Source: Obelidium mucronatum
Lineage: Eukaryota > Chytridiomycota > Chytridiomycetes > Chytridiales > Chytriomycetaceae
Assembly (NCBI GenBank): GCA_025765595.1
Contig: JAIVFH010000157.1
Coordinates: forward strand, 1 to 63,348
Length of the DNA stretch: 63,348 nucleotides
Direction of reading: 5' to 3'
Shown piece by piece: positions 52,830 through 63,348 of this stretch. How positions within the stretch are numbered: the first letter of the stretch is position 1; each line of letters begins with the position of its first letter. The notes beneath the pieces are model-generated. The model saw only the letters and a program-made list of their open reading frames with translations, had not been told where the DNA came from and ran no database searches. The position numbers were made by a program, and so were the translations under genes.

Positions 52830-53879
52830 ATGAAGACATCGCTTGTGCTCACCATCATTGCTGCTCTAGCAGTTACCACCAACTGTTTTCCGGTATCAAA
52901 CTCTGGGTTTGCAACTACAACTACAGGAACCCCTATTAAAACAGCTACTGGTATAAGACCAACCTCTGCAAACACCAGGCCAGCTTCGGTGTTTACGGCT
53001 AGCACTACTGGAACCCTTCCGGCCACTGTGACGCCAAAGAGCACGCCCACTGGAACGGCTACTGAGATAAGACCTACCTCTGTAAACACCAGGCCAGCTT
53101 CGGTGTTTACGGCTAGCACTACGGGAACTCCTTCTGCCGCCGTGACGCCAAAGAACACGCCCACTGGAACGGCTACTGAGATAAGACCAACCTCTCCAAA
53201 GACCAGGCCAGCTTCGGTGTTTACGGCAAGTACTACAGGAGCTCTTTCTGCCACCGTGACGCCAAAGAACACGCCCACTGGAACTGCTACTGAGATAAGA
53301 CCTACCTCTGTAAACACCAGGCCAGCTTCGGTGTTTACGGCTAGCACTACGGGAACTCCTTCTGCCGCCGTGACGCCAAAGAACACGCCCACTGGAACGG
53401 CTACTGAGATAAGACCAACCTCTCCAAAGACCAGGCCAGCTTCGGTGTTTACGGCAAGTACTACAGGAGCTCTTTCTGCCACCGTGACGCCAAAGAACAC
53501 GCCCACTGGAACTGCTACTGAGATAAGACCTACCTCTGTAAACACCAGGCCAGCTTCGGTGTTTACGGCTAGCACTACGGGAACTCCTTCTGCCACCGTG
53601 ACGCCAAAGAACACGCCCACTGGAACGGCTACTGAGATAAGACCAACCTCTCCAAACACCAGGCCAGCTTCGGTGTTTACGGCAAGCACTACAGGAACTC
53701 CTTCTGCCAACGTGACGTCAAAGAACACGCCCACTGGAACGGCTACCGGGAACAGACCAGCTTCTACCAAGGCAGCTTCTGTGTTTACAGCAAACACTTC
53801 TCGTGGATCAACTCCGCCTGTCACTGCATCTACCGCTGTGGGAACTGGCTCTGAAGCTAAAGCGGCCGCGGGAATTTAA
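52830..53879 (+). CDS. Secreted protein of 38-residue Thr/Pro-rich tandem repeats
   Basis: The chosen start at 52830 gives a clean signal peptide (MKTSLVLTIIAALAVTTNCF); an earlier in-frame codon would put a Lys run first. The mature 330 residues are seven full 38-residue repeats plus a degenerate eighth. The unit runs TEIRPTSVNTRPASVFTAST, then TGTPSAAVTPKNTPTGTA. The composition (Thr, Ser, Pro, Ala; few charges) suggests dense O-glycosylation and a surface or matrix role. I see no GPI signal or TM helix. The repeats are nearly identical at DNA level, so copy number probably varies between strains. Confidence 0.8.
   Translation: MKTSLVLTIIAALAVTTNCFPVSNSGFATTTTGTPIKTATGIRPTSANTRPASVFTASTTGTLPATVTPKSTPTGTATEIRPTSVNTRPASVFTASTTGTPSAAVTPKNTPTGTATEIRPTSPKTRPASVFTASTTGALSATVTPKNTPTGTATEIRPTSVNTRPASVFTASTTGTPSAAVTPKNTPTGTATEIRPTSPKTRPASVFTASTTGALSATVTPKNTPTGTATEIRPTSVNTRPASVFTASTTGTPSATVTPKNTPTGTATEIRPTSPNTRPASVFTASTTGTPSANVTSKNTPTGTATGNRPASTKAASVFTANTSRGSTPPVTASTAVGTGSEAKAAAGI
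52950..53760 (+). repeat. 114-bp coding tandem repeat with 228-bp higher-order unit
   Basis: Units 2, 4 and 6 carry TSVNT with GCTAGCACTACGGGAACTCC, while units 3 and 5 carry TSPKT with GCAAGTACTACAGGAGCTCT. Odd and even units therefore alternate, and the array grew by duplicating a pair. Confidence 0.85.
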
Positions 53880-54044
53880 ATTGGTTGATGATACGTGTTT
53901 ACCTTTATTAGTGTTGCAGGTTCCTTTTGGAATTCGTTTATTACATTGACGCTAAATAAAAAGTTGTCTCTCTATTGTCATTATGTTGCCTGGTTGTCTA
54001 CCTCTGAAAATATTGCTGGCCGTGTCTCAATTGCAAAGTCACAC

Positions 54045-54500
54045 ACGTTTCACTTCACAAGTTCTGCTACAGCAGCTGGTAAAGGGCCAAAGAGAAAATT
54101 TCCCAGTAAGTGCAACAATTTCAGCTGATCAAGAGAGCCAATTTTTTCCGGTACAGGACCAGTGAGCAGATTGTTGTTGAAATCTGTTCAGCATTCCCAA
54201 GAATAAGGGGATGCTTCCAATAGTAAATTTCCTTTAGTAACGACAAATTTACAAGGGTGAATGGAAGCATGTTTGGTTGAGTTGTTGTTCGCAAAGAGAC
54301 ACATACGCCGCTTGATGAGTAGAGCCTTCAAGGAATCGGGCCTCGTGCTTGCATCCGATCCGTTTGAATCGACGGAGGTTCAATAGAATATATTGCGTAT
54401 CAAGGAGACAGGCGTTGAATGAGCGAGAGGTTTAATTGATTCAAGTCCAACTAAATATTTTCGAGACAGTTTCCACTGGAAGGTCAGACAGAGTTTATAG
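54045..54500 (-). pseudogene. F-box / LRR relic
   Basis: Read on the minus strand, scattered frames give LSDLPVETVSKIFSWT (F-box start, then a stop), SRSFNACLLDTQYILLNLRR, RFLEGSTHQAAYVSLCEQQL (family spacer) and NNNLLTGPVPEKIGSLDQLK, continuing LLHLLGNFLFGPLP (LRRs). Their order matches the intact relatives, with much sequence lost between. The relic lies between the repeat protein and the ZFC3H1-like gene. Confidence 0.7.
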
Positions 54501-54545
54501 AGACGTGTGCACCATTTACTCTCTTTTTATCCTCTAATAAATCTT

Positions 54546-57500
54546 ATGACTGGCTTAACATCACCCCTCCAGCCAGGCGAACTGCAGCAGCAAGCATATC
54601 GAGAGTCTAGCGTTGAAGACGGAGAAATCTCGAGTGTCAGCGAGACTCCAAGTCCAAAGAGCCAAACTCCAATGATGCCGCAGCAACACCAATACCAACA
54701 TCAGCAGCACCAGCACCAATACCAACAAAATCAACTTCACAATCAGCAAGCAGGGCAGTTTCCTTTTGCCCAACTGCCTTTCTTTCAGCATCAAAACCAG
54801 TTTGTCCTTCAACCGCCTCCTGCTCTTTCGCTTAGCCAAACAACCCCCTTCGGTATCCACTCACTCGGTCCTCAGTTTGAGCCCCTCGCCCGTCTGTCTT
54901 TGCTCCCGCTTCATATGCAGCCTGAAGGTATGCCTTGACACCTTCAACAAAACCTTTCTCACAGTTTATAAATAGCTTTGGCCCAAACTCCCAAAGAACT
55001 CAAAGTCAAGACACTATCTCTCATTTCAGCCCTGTTGGCCAGCTTTTACTCCCCACTGGAACTTTCGACCCTTGGTGTTTCGCCTGAAGTTGTTGCGCTG
55101 GCCTCGCAATTTGAGCCAAAGAAGCTGTCAAAAGCGGAGAAGAAACGAGTAAAGTCTCTGAGGGATCAGCGAAGAAAACTGACTGCGTATAAGGCTGGGT
55201 CTTCTGGTGTGCCATTTGGGCAAATTCGTAAACCACTAGTAAATCCAACTCGTCCTGCCGGTCCAAAACAACGCTTCCCACACGAGCATTTTCATCCTAT
55301 TCCCAGCCAAGCGCCAGTGCCTGTTTTCCATCAAACATCTGGACCACACCATCCTTTGCTTATTCGTCCGAACGTCATGCAAACGTCTCAAGTCCCACCC
55401 AAAGCAAATCCAAGATCTCAGTCTCAATCTTCGGAACTATCGGCAGCTGAAAAGCTAGAAAAATTAAAGGCTGTGTTGCGTGCTTCTAAATTGAGTGTTG
55501 TAACACCCATTAATAACAAACCAGTGGAAAGTAAAAACGCGCGAAAGGGTAAATGATGACAATATTTTGGGTGTACCTAATAACTCTTTTAACTCTTTTT
55601 TTTTGAAATAGCTGAGAAGAGGGATTCCCAAAGTCCATCGAGCTCGGATTCCGATTCCAGTAATACAGATGTTGAAGAAAAGGGCTCTAGCAGTGACATG
55701 GAGATTTGTGATTCAAGTAGCACTGATAAAAGCGACGAGGAGGAGGAGCCTTCAGTCCCAAAGATGTCAACCCACCACCGAGGACGACTCTGCAGTCCCC
55801 AATCCTGTTAAACCCACCATGGAGACGAATCCACGTTCATCACTAAACGAAGAAAAGGACATGGATATTGACGAGTCTAGTGAAGATTCGGAGAGAGATG
55901 ACGATGACTCGGATGATTCAGATGACTCGGCCGACTCGGACGATCCTGGATCCATAGCTCAAAACTGGCGTTCAAAAATTGAGTCCTTGAATGTCACGAT
56001 TGAATCCAAAGCTGAGAAAAACACTCCTCTGATCCCAGAAATTTCTCAGAAGTCTTTGTCATCATCTTCATCTAATGTGCCGATGAATGTTGGAGCAACT
56101 TTACCAACGATTGTCGAACCAGCAGTGTTAGAGGAGCCGAAGCCTCAACCTGGGGCTTCAAATCGCATTCGGCCCAGCGCAAGCGACTACAATTTACGCT
56201 CTAACGCTTATACCCTTCAACTGCCTCAAGCACGGAAGTTCATCCCTTCAAAGTCTTACGATCATTTTGTGATTGAAGTTAGCGACACGTCAGACACTGA
56301 AGACGACAGCATGAATACCCCCAACTCCTCCACACCACAACTTGCGAATAATGCACCAACGAAATTATCTGTCAAAGCATCTTCCTTGGATGAACAGATT
56401 CGAGCAATGAAGGAGAGGATAGCTGAAAAAGAGCGACTTAAGCGGCTTTCCAAATTGGAAGTAACGAGTGGAAAGGTGGGGTCGATGGAAAGCCTTGTCT
56501 CTGTTTCTTCTACCGTGAGCAACGCAGGGACTAATATAGCGAGTGAAATGGACATGGATGCTGGTTTGAAGCAACTTTCTGCCCCCAGCTCGTTGGCCTC
56601 AACGCCAATAATATCAAAAGCAGTAGTACCAGGCAGAAAACAAGAACCCCTTCAAGGAGCAGTGTCAACCCCCACATCGCCCCGGCCTCCAACCCCCAAG
56701 AGCAACAAATCACATCTTTCACCATCATCCTCTACCGCAGCAATATTGCTCACCAAAAAGCAAGCGCTAGAGTCCCAAATCAAGCAAGATGAGACACTCC
56801 TTGAATCTGCATTGAAGGACATTTCGGTAAAAGAGGCGAACCTCGCGGTTCTTCAACAAACAGCAGAAACACAAACGGCCACGGCGAACGAAGCGCAATC
56901 AACTCTCGACTCACTTGAGGAGGAACTCGCACTTCTCCAACAACGTGTTTCAGAACAACGAGAATTGGTGGAAAGGGAGAAACAACGCGTCGAAGCCAGT
57001 CAAGAGCAGGCCGAAAAGCTTCGAAAAGTTATTCTCGGAAAAGCGGAAGTGGCGGGAATGCTTCGGAAAGCCGTGAACGAGAGGCGTGTGGATTTGTTAA
57101 GTGTCTTGAAGGCCTTGCAACAAGCGCAGCAACAGCAACATCAGGCTCGACAAGATCAGCAAAACGATCATCAGTCGTCTTTAGGCAAGCACATAAGATC
57201 TGTTGGAAACACTGAATCTAGGGATAATGTTCTTGGTTTAAAGAAACAAAAGATGGATCAACCCGAATCACTTTCGAATGTAGATGATTTCATCCGGTTC
57301 ACTGATGGTGATATGACAGATATAAGTGTCGGAGCCGCTATCCCAAGTTCTGTTGATTGCGCAGAATTAGGTCCATCCAGCACAACAGTTTTCCATCCGT
57401 CCGAAATCGAGCGCCAGAAAAAGTTTGAAGAGATTGTTTGGGAAGAAGGTATCGATACCGTAGAATGGCTGAAGGACTTTGATGGTGTCTTGACGAAGGA

Positions 57501-60500
57501 GGGCGATGTTTGCGGCTTGGAGGATTTACGAAGTTCAAATTTACCAGTTGTCGAAATGCGCGCGAGTAGTGTCCCGACGAGTGGTCAGTTCAAGACTGGT
57601 GCACAGGTTAGTAATTCAAGAGCATTGCTACTGGTCTGTACTTACACATTTATGTCTTTCAGCCTGTTGGAACAGGACAACAACAAACGTCTGGTTACAC
57701 TCCGTTTGAATCCCCTTTAGTGCAGCTTCGATCTTATCGCTACTTTGGAGAGCCCGAAGTTGTCGGGGCCAAAAAAATGGGAGCATGCAACAGGATTGAC
57801 CCGTTCAAACTAATGTGTAAATATGAAACTATGGGTGAAGGAGGTGTTTGTAAGGATCCCCAGTGTTCGGCCCAACACTTCAAAGATATTTCATTAACAG
57901 GTATGGGTTTTGTGTTAAATGTGTTTTTCAATATTAAACGACCCACCACAAAACAGAGAATGAAGTGCTACTCGATTTACTTGCACGTCTAGAATCAAGT
58001 AGCACCACTGATGTTGAACAGCTGCGGATACTGATTCAAAGAAAACGAGCATTGGGCGCCAACTATGATGAATTGATTCGGCTCATCAAGGCACAGGCAG
58101 GCACTAATATGGTCTTCAAAAATAACGACAATCACATGACATCCAACCATCCCACGTCATCACCCGGAAAATACATTGATCACCGAGTTTTCAGAAATGT
58201 TGGCGTTGGCCGAAGCGGACTGGCATCAACAAAAGAAGAATACCCCCCTTCATTAATCCCACCATCCCAGGCCATCTTTTTGCAAGGTCTTCAAAGTGCA
58301 GTTGACGGAGAAAAGCCAAAGGTGGAGAGATATTACGATATTCCGTTAGCGGCACAAGATTATGAAAGCATGATTGCCCGAGACCCAACAAACATTCACT
58401 TGCGTATTGAGTATGCAGCGTCTCTCCTACCCTCTGGCCCTCTCTCGACCAAAGAGCTTCTTAAAACGCACAAGGGGATTTCTGAGGCCATCAACATTCT
58501 TGGCGAAGCATTGCAGGCCAATAGAGAGTCTGAAGATTTGTGGATATGTTATTTGGAACTTTATATGAAGAGGGCTGGCGAAGAGGATGTCCGCGATATG
58601 TTTGAGCAAGGGATTGGGTTTTTGCCTGGGAGTTTGGTTTTGTGGTGGCGGTATTTCGTGTGGGAAATCGAGTTCGAGCGGAAAGAGAAAGTGGGACGGA
58701 GGATGCTTATATCGTTTACAGGAGACGAAGGCCATATCAGGGGTGAGTCTAGGTTCTGGGCGTCGAGTTATTATGTTTTCACTCAAATTTATGTCAAATA
58801 CCCCAGACCCCGTTTTGAAGTCGATCATGGTCCTTTCCATTACTATTCAACTTATGAAGCTGTATATGCATCATTCGGATAACTCGGAAACGGCTCGATC
58901 CTTTATGGCCATCTTTCTGCGTTGTAAGGACGTAGGAGAGTTGGAGCGATTTTCAAGCGCACCTGGAACAAGCTCAACACGCATGAATGGTGCATTTATT
59001 CCACCCTTGCGAAATACTTGGGCAGCAGCCGTGTTGACATACCGAGACTTGTCCAAAGCATGGCTGACGTACTTCCACTTTCTGTACCACGGGTCTTTAC
59101 CGCGGTCCTTGTTCTTATCATATCCCCATGACTACCTTATCCGGGATGAGCTCTTTTTGATTCGGTGGGATGCTGGTGTCGCCACTGGTGCTCAGAACGC
59201 CACCACTCCATCTGGAACTGAAATGGCATGGTTCAAACAGATTTTCCAAAATTGCGTACAAGCATGGAAAGTAGCATGTCCGAAGAAAACAGCAGCATCA
59301 TCAAGAAGATGTTGTTGTGACGGCCAAGAGAAGAGAGTTTGAGACTTCGTTCTTGGCGATTGTAAAGAACTTTTTTGCTTGTTTTTCCGCAACAACGAGT
59401 GGAAATTCTTTGGTGACGAATCGTGTGGTTTCGAGAGTATGGGAGGGTGTGGTGGGTGTTTTAGGAATGGACTGTGTGGGTGCTGTAGGATTGAGGAGTG
59501 TGAATGAGGTAAAGTCTGTCCTCTTTTGAATTCGCATTTTCAATACCTTTCTTTTAAACAGCTGAATGATTCGGATATCCTGAAACCTGGCCGGTTTCAA
59601 ATTGTGAATTCGTGTGTCAAAGAGCTGTTGGTGGCTGATGCGAAAGAAGGGACAGTATCCGCATCAGTTCATGCAAAGAAAGCAGTGGAACTCTTGGTGA
59701 ATTCAATTCGATGTTGCTATGAAAGTTTACCGCCGGTATGTGTCCTTGTCGCGTGTGCTTGAGTTTGTCGTGACCTGTATTTTCACCCCTTAGATTTCCA
59801 TAACCACAGTTGGGGATATCCCCGACACGATTGACGAAACTATAACTCTGTATGAGAAAGCTTTATCTTTGAGCACTGATATTCGATTGCCAGACTTGCT
59901 TGAGTCATGCCGGCAACAAGGGTAAAAAGGAATGCTCATCTCTGGCTGAATTTCCTGCTTTTGTCAAGCATAGAGTTTTCGGATCCTGATAGCAACAGCT
60001 CGCAACCAAACCTCCGCGTCTTGTTTGAAAAGGCACTGGAAGTGTGAAAGGAAAAGAAGGCAGGTATCTCCTGTGGCGTGAATACCTTTCTTTCGAAGGC
60101 AAGGCGGCTGGATTTGGTGAAAGGAGTACTCTTGCTGTACTATGGCGCGCGATAAATGATCTCTGTGGGGGATTCGAAAGAGTCCTTTGGAGTCGTCGCG
60201 TGCATTAGAAATTCCTGATTTTGCCAAACTTGTGGGCGTGAAGGTAGTTGGATTTGGCTTGGATTTGCTCTGTTTGAACGTAACTTATGTTTTTTTTTTC
60301 GATAGGAGTTTAGTTTATCGACTAACATTTTAAAGTTCCTCTTGTCTGGCTTTTCTCGCGAAAAGGCTTGGAAGTAGTTGAATTGTTGATGAAGAGTCGA
60401 TCCGAATTGCTCCATGCGTGTCCTTCGTGTGTATACGTTTCTTTCTCTGCCACTTTTTTTATTGACTTTTGGTTTGGCGTCGGCAGACTCTCTCGGTTTA

Positions 60501-60777
60501 TATTTCGAATTGGATATGGTTGAATCTGGAAAGTCATTTTTGATCGATTGTTTGAAGTGCAATCCAAAGTCTCCACATATCTGGAAATTGTAAGTTCTCA
60601 TGATTTCATTAACATCTTTAAGTTGACCGCATTTCTACTGTTTTCTGTCCAAATAGAATATATCAAATTGAAGATTTGGGTGGGCAATTTGGAAGTGCTG
60701 AATCTGTCAAGCGAATATGTTTGGCTGAAGAAACATTGCCAGAAACTGAAGCTGCATTCTTTAGACATGTTTGTTAA
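54546..60777 (+). CDS. ZFC3H1: ZFC3H1/Red1-like zinc-finger and HAT-repeat protein (exosome adaptor), with frame breaks
   Basis: ZFC3H1 (human PAXT) and Red1 (fission yeast MTREC) link Mtr4-type helicases to nuclear RNA decay. Exons up to the zinc finger are 54546-54927, 54976-55548, 55612-57606 and 57663-57900, then 57957-58742 and 58807 onward. The N-terminal half is Gln/Ser-rich and acidic, with a coiled coil (about 56750-57130). Then come TPFESPLVQLRSYRYFGEPE and a C3H1-type finger, MCKYETMGEGGVCKDPQCSA followed by QHF. HAT/TPR repeats follow (AINILGEALQANRESEDLWI, LVLWWRYFVWEIEFERKEKV) and run to a last exon (60659-60777) with IYQIEDLGGQFGSAESVKRI. One-base frame changes are needed near 55757, 59270, 59925, 60045, 60165 and 60365. 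Confidence 0.75.
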
Positions 60778-61474
60778 CTTTTTTTGTTTGTTCTGCTTTG
60801 CTCCGTGAAAGGCCCCAGTTTTGGTCAATAGAAGGAGCAAAATAGGACAAGGATTTACTTGCCCCCTCCTCTCTTGAATATGAACAGAACTTTCCTTAGG
60901 TGCAATCAATCCCAGAAAAATTAAATAATGGAAAACCCACGAATTAAGTTTTGGCTGCTGCTGTAAGTCCTTGATTTAAGTTGTAGGATCTGGGGCTCCT
61001 AATTAATCGTGATTCCCGAGCACACATTCCCCTTTATGCATTGCTTACTCCATCGCAGCATGTTTTTAATTTTCTCTTTGTCAGTAAGTGTGAAAGTCGT
61101 TTTCTTCTATCCTCAATTATAAAATAACCCCATTTTTTTAGCTCTCCCTTAAAAACTTAGGTATATATTCTGGTTTCACACCTTGATCTATAATTGTATC
61201 ATCTTTCTTTTACTTCGTTGTTGGGTTTGTATCACCAAAAATGTAGATTTGGGTGTGGTTTTGTTTCATCAGAAACACAAGCCAACCGATCTATTTCCTT
61301 CTCCATATTATCGTTGAGCGCATTTATTTTATCCTTATCATGTAAAGAAGAAAAGAGAGGAGATCCGAAGTGGGTGTGGGTTGTTTGTTAAGTGGTAAAA
61401 TACATTATTTCTTAACCTTGTATATAATTCCAATGCTATTCGCGAAGAAGAGATTAATCGGAATACAAACTCAT
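60778..61474. other. Intergenic with one copy of a 160-bp direct repeat
   Basis: No gene seen. The stretch 61160-61322 reappears at 62566-62721 on the other side of the broken F-box/LRR gene (see the repeat entries). Confidence 0.5.
61160..61322 (+). repeat. Direct repeat, left copy
   Basis: Shares GTATATATTCTGGTTTC, CACCTTGATCTATAATTGTA, GGGTTTGTATCACCAAAA and ATCTATTTCCTTCTCCAT with 62566-62721. Confidence 0.8.
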
Positions 61475-62261
61475 TTAAAAGTCTCTCCTCCATTTAAAGT
61501 CAACTGTCAAATCAACTCCTTCCCAAGGAATGTCTCCTCGAAACGCGTTCCCAAAACAGTAAAACCGCTTCAATTTCCGCAAGTTTCTAACCTCTCTGGG
61601 AAACTTCCCACTAAAATGATTTGAATCAAGCAGCAAGACTTCCAACTCAACCAAGTCTCCAAGTTCGCTTGGAATCAATCCAACCAGTCTATTCTCTTGA
61701 AGATTCAAAACTCGCAATGTATTGCCAAGATTCCCGATTTCTTTGGGTAGGCTGTCTGACAGTGAGTTTTTCGATAGAGTCAATGTCTCCAAATGGTTCA
61801 GACGCGTCAGCTCCACAGGAATGGGACCCCACAAGCCGCAGTTTACTAAAGAGAGCTCCTTCAGCGCATTAAGCGACTCAAATGCACGCGGTATTCTGCA
61901 GTTAAGGAACTCATCGGTCCAACGCAAACGGCAGTACTCTTGCCGTTGGAAGTGGTGTTTATGAAGTGACCAATATAGACACTCTGGAAAGAATGAATCC
62001 AATGCATAATCATTTCCCGGTCTGTTTCCGTTGGCCAGAACATCATTCTTTGTCCTGACTTCAGGTTTTGGTTGATTGGATTTGACAGGTTACTGTTCAA
62101 GTTTACAGCAAGAGTTGACTGTGCAAATGATGTGCTTTCGATTCCCTGTTTGTGATGGATGAAGAGAGAAGCCTCAAACGCGTTGTGAAGTGTATAGGCA
62201 GGTACGAGAGAATGGCAAAGAGGATCTCGTATGGCAGCGCTGGTAGCGTACTAGTAGTCAT
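61475..62261 (-). pseudogene. Broken F-box / LRR gene
   Basis: The ATG at 62261 starts MTTSTLPALPYEILFAILSY, a normal F-box beginning. The sequence then changes frame (HNAFEASLFIHHKQ, then NLNSNLSNPINQNLKSGQRM) and changes again into 62002-61475 (DSFFPECLYWSL, then LRRs such as LKELSLVNCGLWGPIPVELT and LRVLNLQENRLVGLIPSELG). At least two frame changes are needed. The LRR part is intact for about 130 codons. Confidence 0.65.
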
Positions 62262-62565
62262 TTTCCATTAATAAAAAGACCCATGTGCTTGCTGCCAGCT
62301 GGAATATATCAGCCAAGATTGGACAGCCTACACCAAGCGCATACGAATACATTACAATGAAACTTGTTAAAAAAAACTGGAGGATACAGCTTAAATTATT
62401 CGCATCACAGGCTTGGAAACTGTATTTCAAAAACACCGCCAAAAAAACAATAGGCGCAATTATTAATATGTAGGAAAAAAGTTGCAAGATTCATTTCACC
62501 AAACTCGGAAACTCAAAACCAAGTGCAATCCTTGGTTGAAACTCTCCTTCTCCTTAGAAACAATT

Positions 62566-62721
62566 AGGTATATATTCTGGTTTCGACACCTTGATCTATA
62601 ATTGTATCATCTTTCTTTTTCTTGGTCCTGGGTTTGTATCACCAAAATATATAGATTTGGGTGTGGTTTTGCATGCAAACCAACCAATCTATTTCCTTCT
62701 CCATCTTATCGTTGAGAGCAT
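62566..62721 (+). repeat. Direct repeat, right copy
   Basis: Matches 61160-61322 with small indels. The pair brackets the broken F-box/LRR gene at a distance of about 1.4 kb. Confidence 0.8.
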
Positions 62722-63348
62722 TCCTCTGAGTTGGTATTCCTTTGAAGCATGTAGCAATTTTAATCTGAGAACAGATTGACAGCAAACAGCTCAACACACC
62801 TGAGATGATTCAACATGTGCAGTTTCGAGAAAAGAAAGAGGACTAAAGGTAACTGCGCTTGCTTGTGCCGCTGTTACTGACAACTGGAAGCGAAGCTGAA
62901 TTTTAATGCAGCTATACAGCGAGTATGAAATCGTTGATGAAACAGACTTTACCTTGAAGCACCCCGGAACAAGCGGAAGTGAATTTGAGGTCCGTATAGG
63001 ATCCCATACGGGCCTTTGGTCACTCAATGCTGGAAACCTCTCGACTAATCGAATGGCTGACAACCATGCCCACACCTCAAGGAGTGCCGTGGTACCTTCT
63101 TTGAGACCCATTGGCACGCATTGGCAGTGGCGGCGGTGACGGCAAGCTGACGCGGCTGTTTGGTCAAAAATTTGATGTATCCACAATTCTTAGACAGCGC
63201 TGTGTAACCCACATCAGTGGCAACTATTTTCTGCAACTTTATTTACTGCAAATCAATTGAAAGCACACACTGAGATAATTGTTAAAGCCCCATCAATCCT
63301 TACGGCAACAGTTCCTCAGTTGTAAGAGATCTGCTTTGGGTAACTGCT
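62722..63348. other. Right edge, no supported gene
   Basis: Several open frames overlap on both strands (for example 62906-63139 plus and 62791-63186 minus), but none shows a family motif, and the longest minus frame reads as a shadow. A gene continuing beyond the window is possible. Confidence 0.35.

Noticed and set aside
52790..53824. 344-codon open frame on the minus strand of the repeat protein
   Set aside because: It is open only because the 114-bp repeat lacks stops in that frame. The plus strand has the signal peptide and sensible composition.
62251..62487. Hydrophobic minus-strand frame with two possible membrane helices
   Set aside because: It begins at a TTG in the track, has no ATG near the start and overlaps the F-box/LRR relic's start. 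Probably chance AT-rich coding.
1..63348. CRISPR arrays, operons and ribosome-binding sites
   Set aside because: The spliced genes show that this is a eukaryotic nuclear region; none of the repeats has spacer-repeat structure.

Overview
This window comes from a eukaryotic nuclear genome, most likely an early-diverging fungus such as a chytrid. Nearly every gene carries short GT-AG introns of about 40-100 nt. Conserved genes include BDP1 (TFIIIB), a Rho1-type GEF with DEP, RhoGEF, PH and CNH domains, calreticulin and mitochondrial uS19. A repeated F-box family with plant-type leucine-rich repeats and 7-helix or single-pass receptor-like proteins also fit a chytrid. The assignment is an inference from gene content; no rRNA or mitochondrial marker is present.

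Left part (1-20.5 kb): a small chromodomain gene, two tandem GST-like genes, two tandem F-box/LRR genes, a 1.17-kb element with GC-rich inverted termini, uS19m, a small membrane protein divergent from BDP1, a UBA plus CDKN3-like phosphatase, a broken F-box/LRR gene, a secreted EXORDIUM-like protein with a Thr-rich tail, a VHS-type gene with a truncated copy beside it, a PPxY protein, and a multi-pass membrane protein whose last exon is duplicated in tandem.

Middle (20.5-40 kb): the Rho GEF (12 exons, with a hairpin array inside one intron), an F-box/LRR gene, and a 5.65-kb hAT-like composite transposon inserted into a short inverted-repeat element. These are followed by an F-box/ankyrin gene, a mitochondrial-looking conserved gene, calreticulin, and two single-pass receptor-like genes, one ending in a SAM domain.

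Right part (40-63 kb): a one-domain rhodanese/Cdc25-like gene lies next to a two-domain paralogue. The paralogue is split by an 8.63-kb hAT transposon that itself contains a 5.27-kb Ty1/copia retrotransposon; target-site duplications are visible at both levels. Then come an F-box/LRR gene, a secreted 38-residue-repeat protein, an F-box/LRR relic, a ZFC3H1/Red1-like nuclear exosome adaptor, and another broken F-box/LRR gene.

Many otherwise intact genes contain single-base frame breaks, some at homopolymers. This may reflect real decay or uncorrected indels in the assembly, and it limits every pseudogene call made here. Exon borders were worked out by hand from splice consensus and reading-frame phase.
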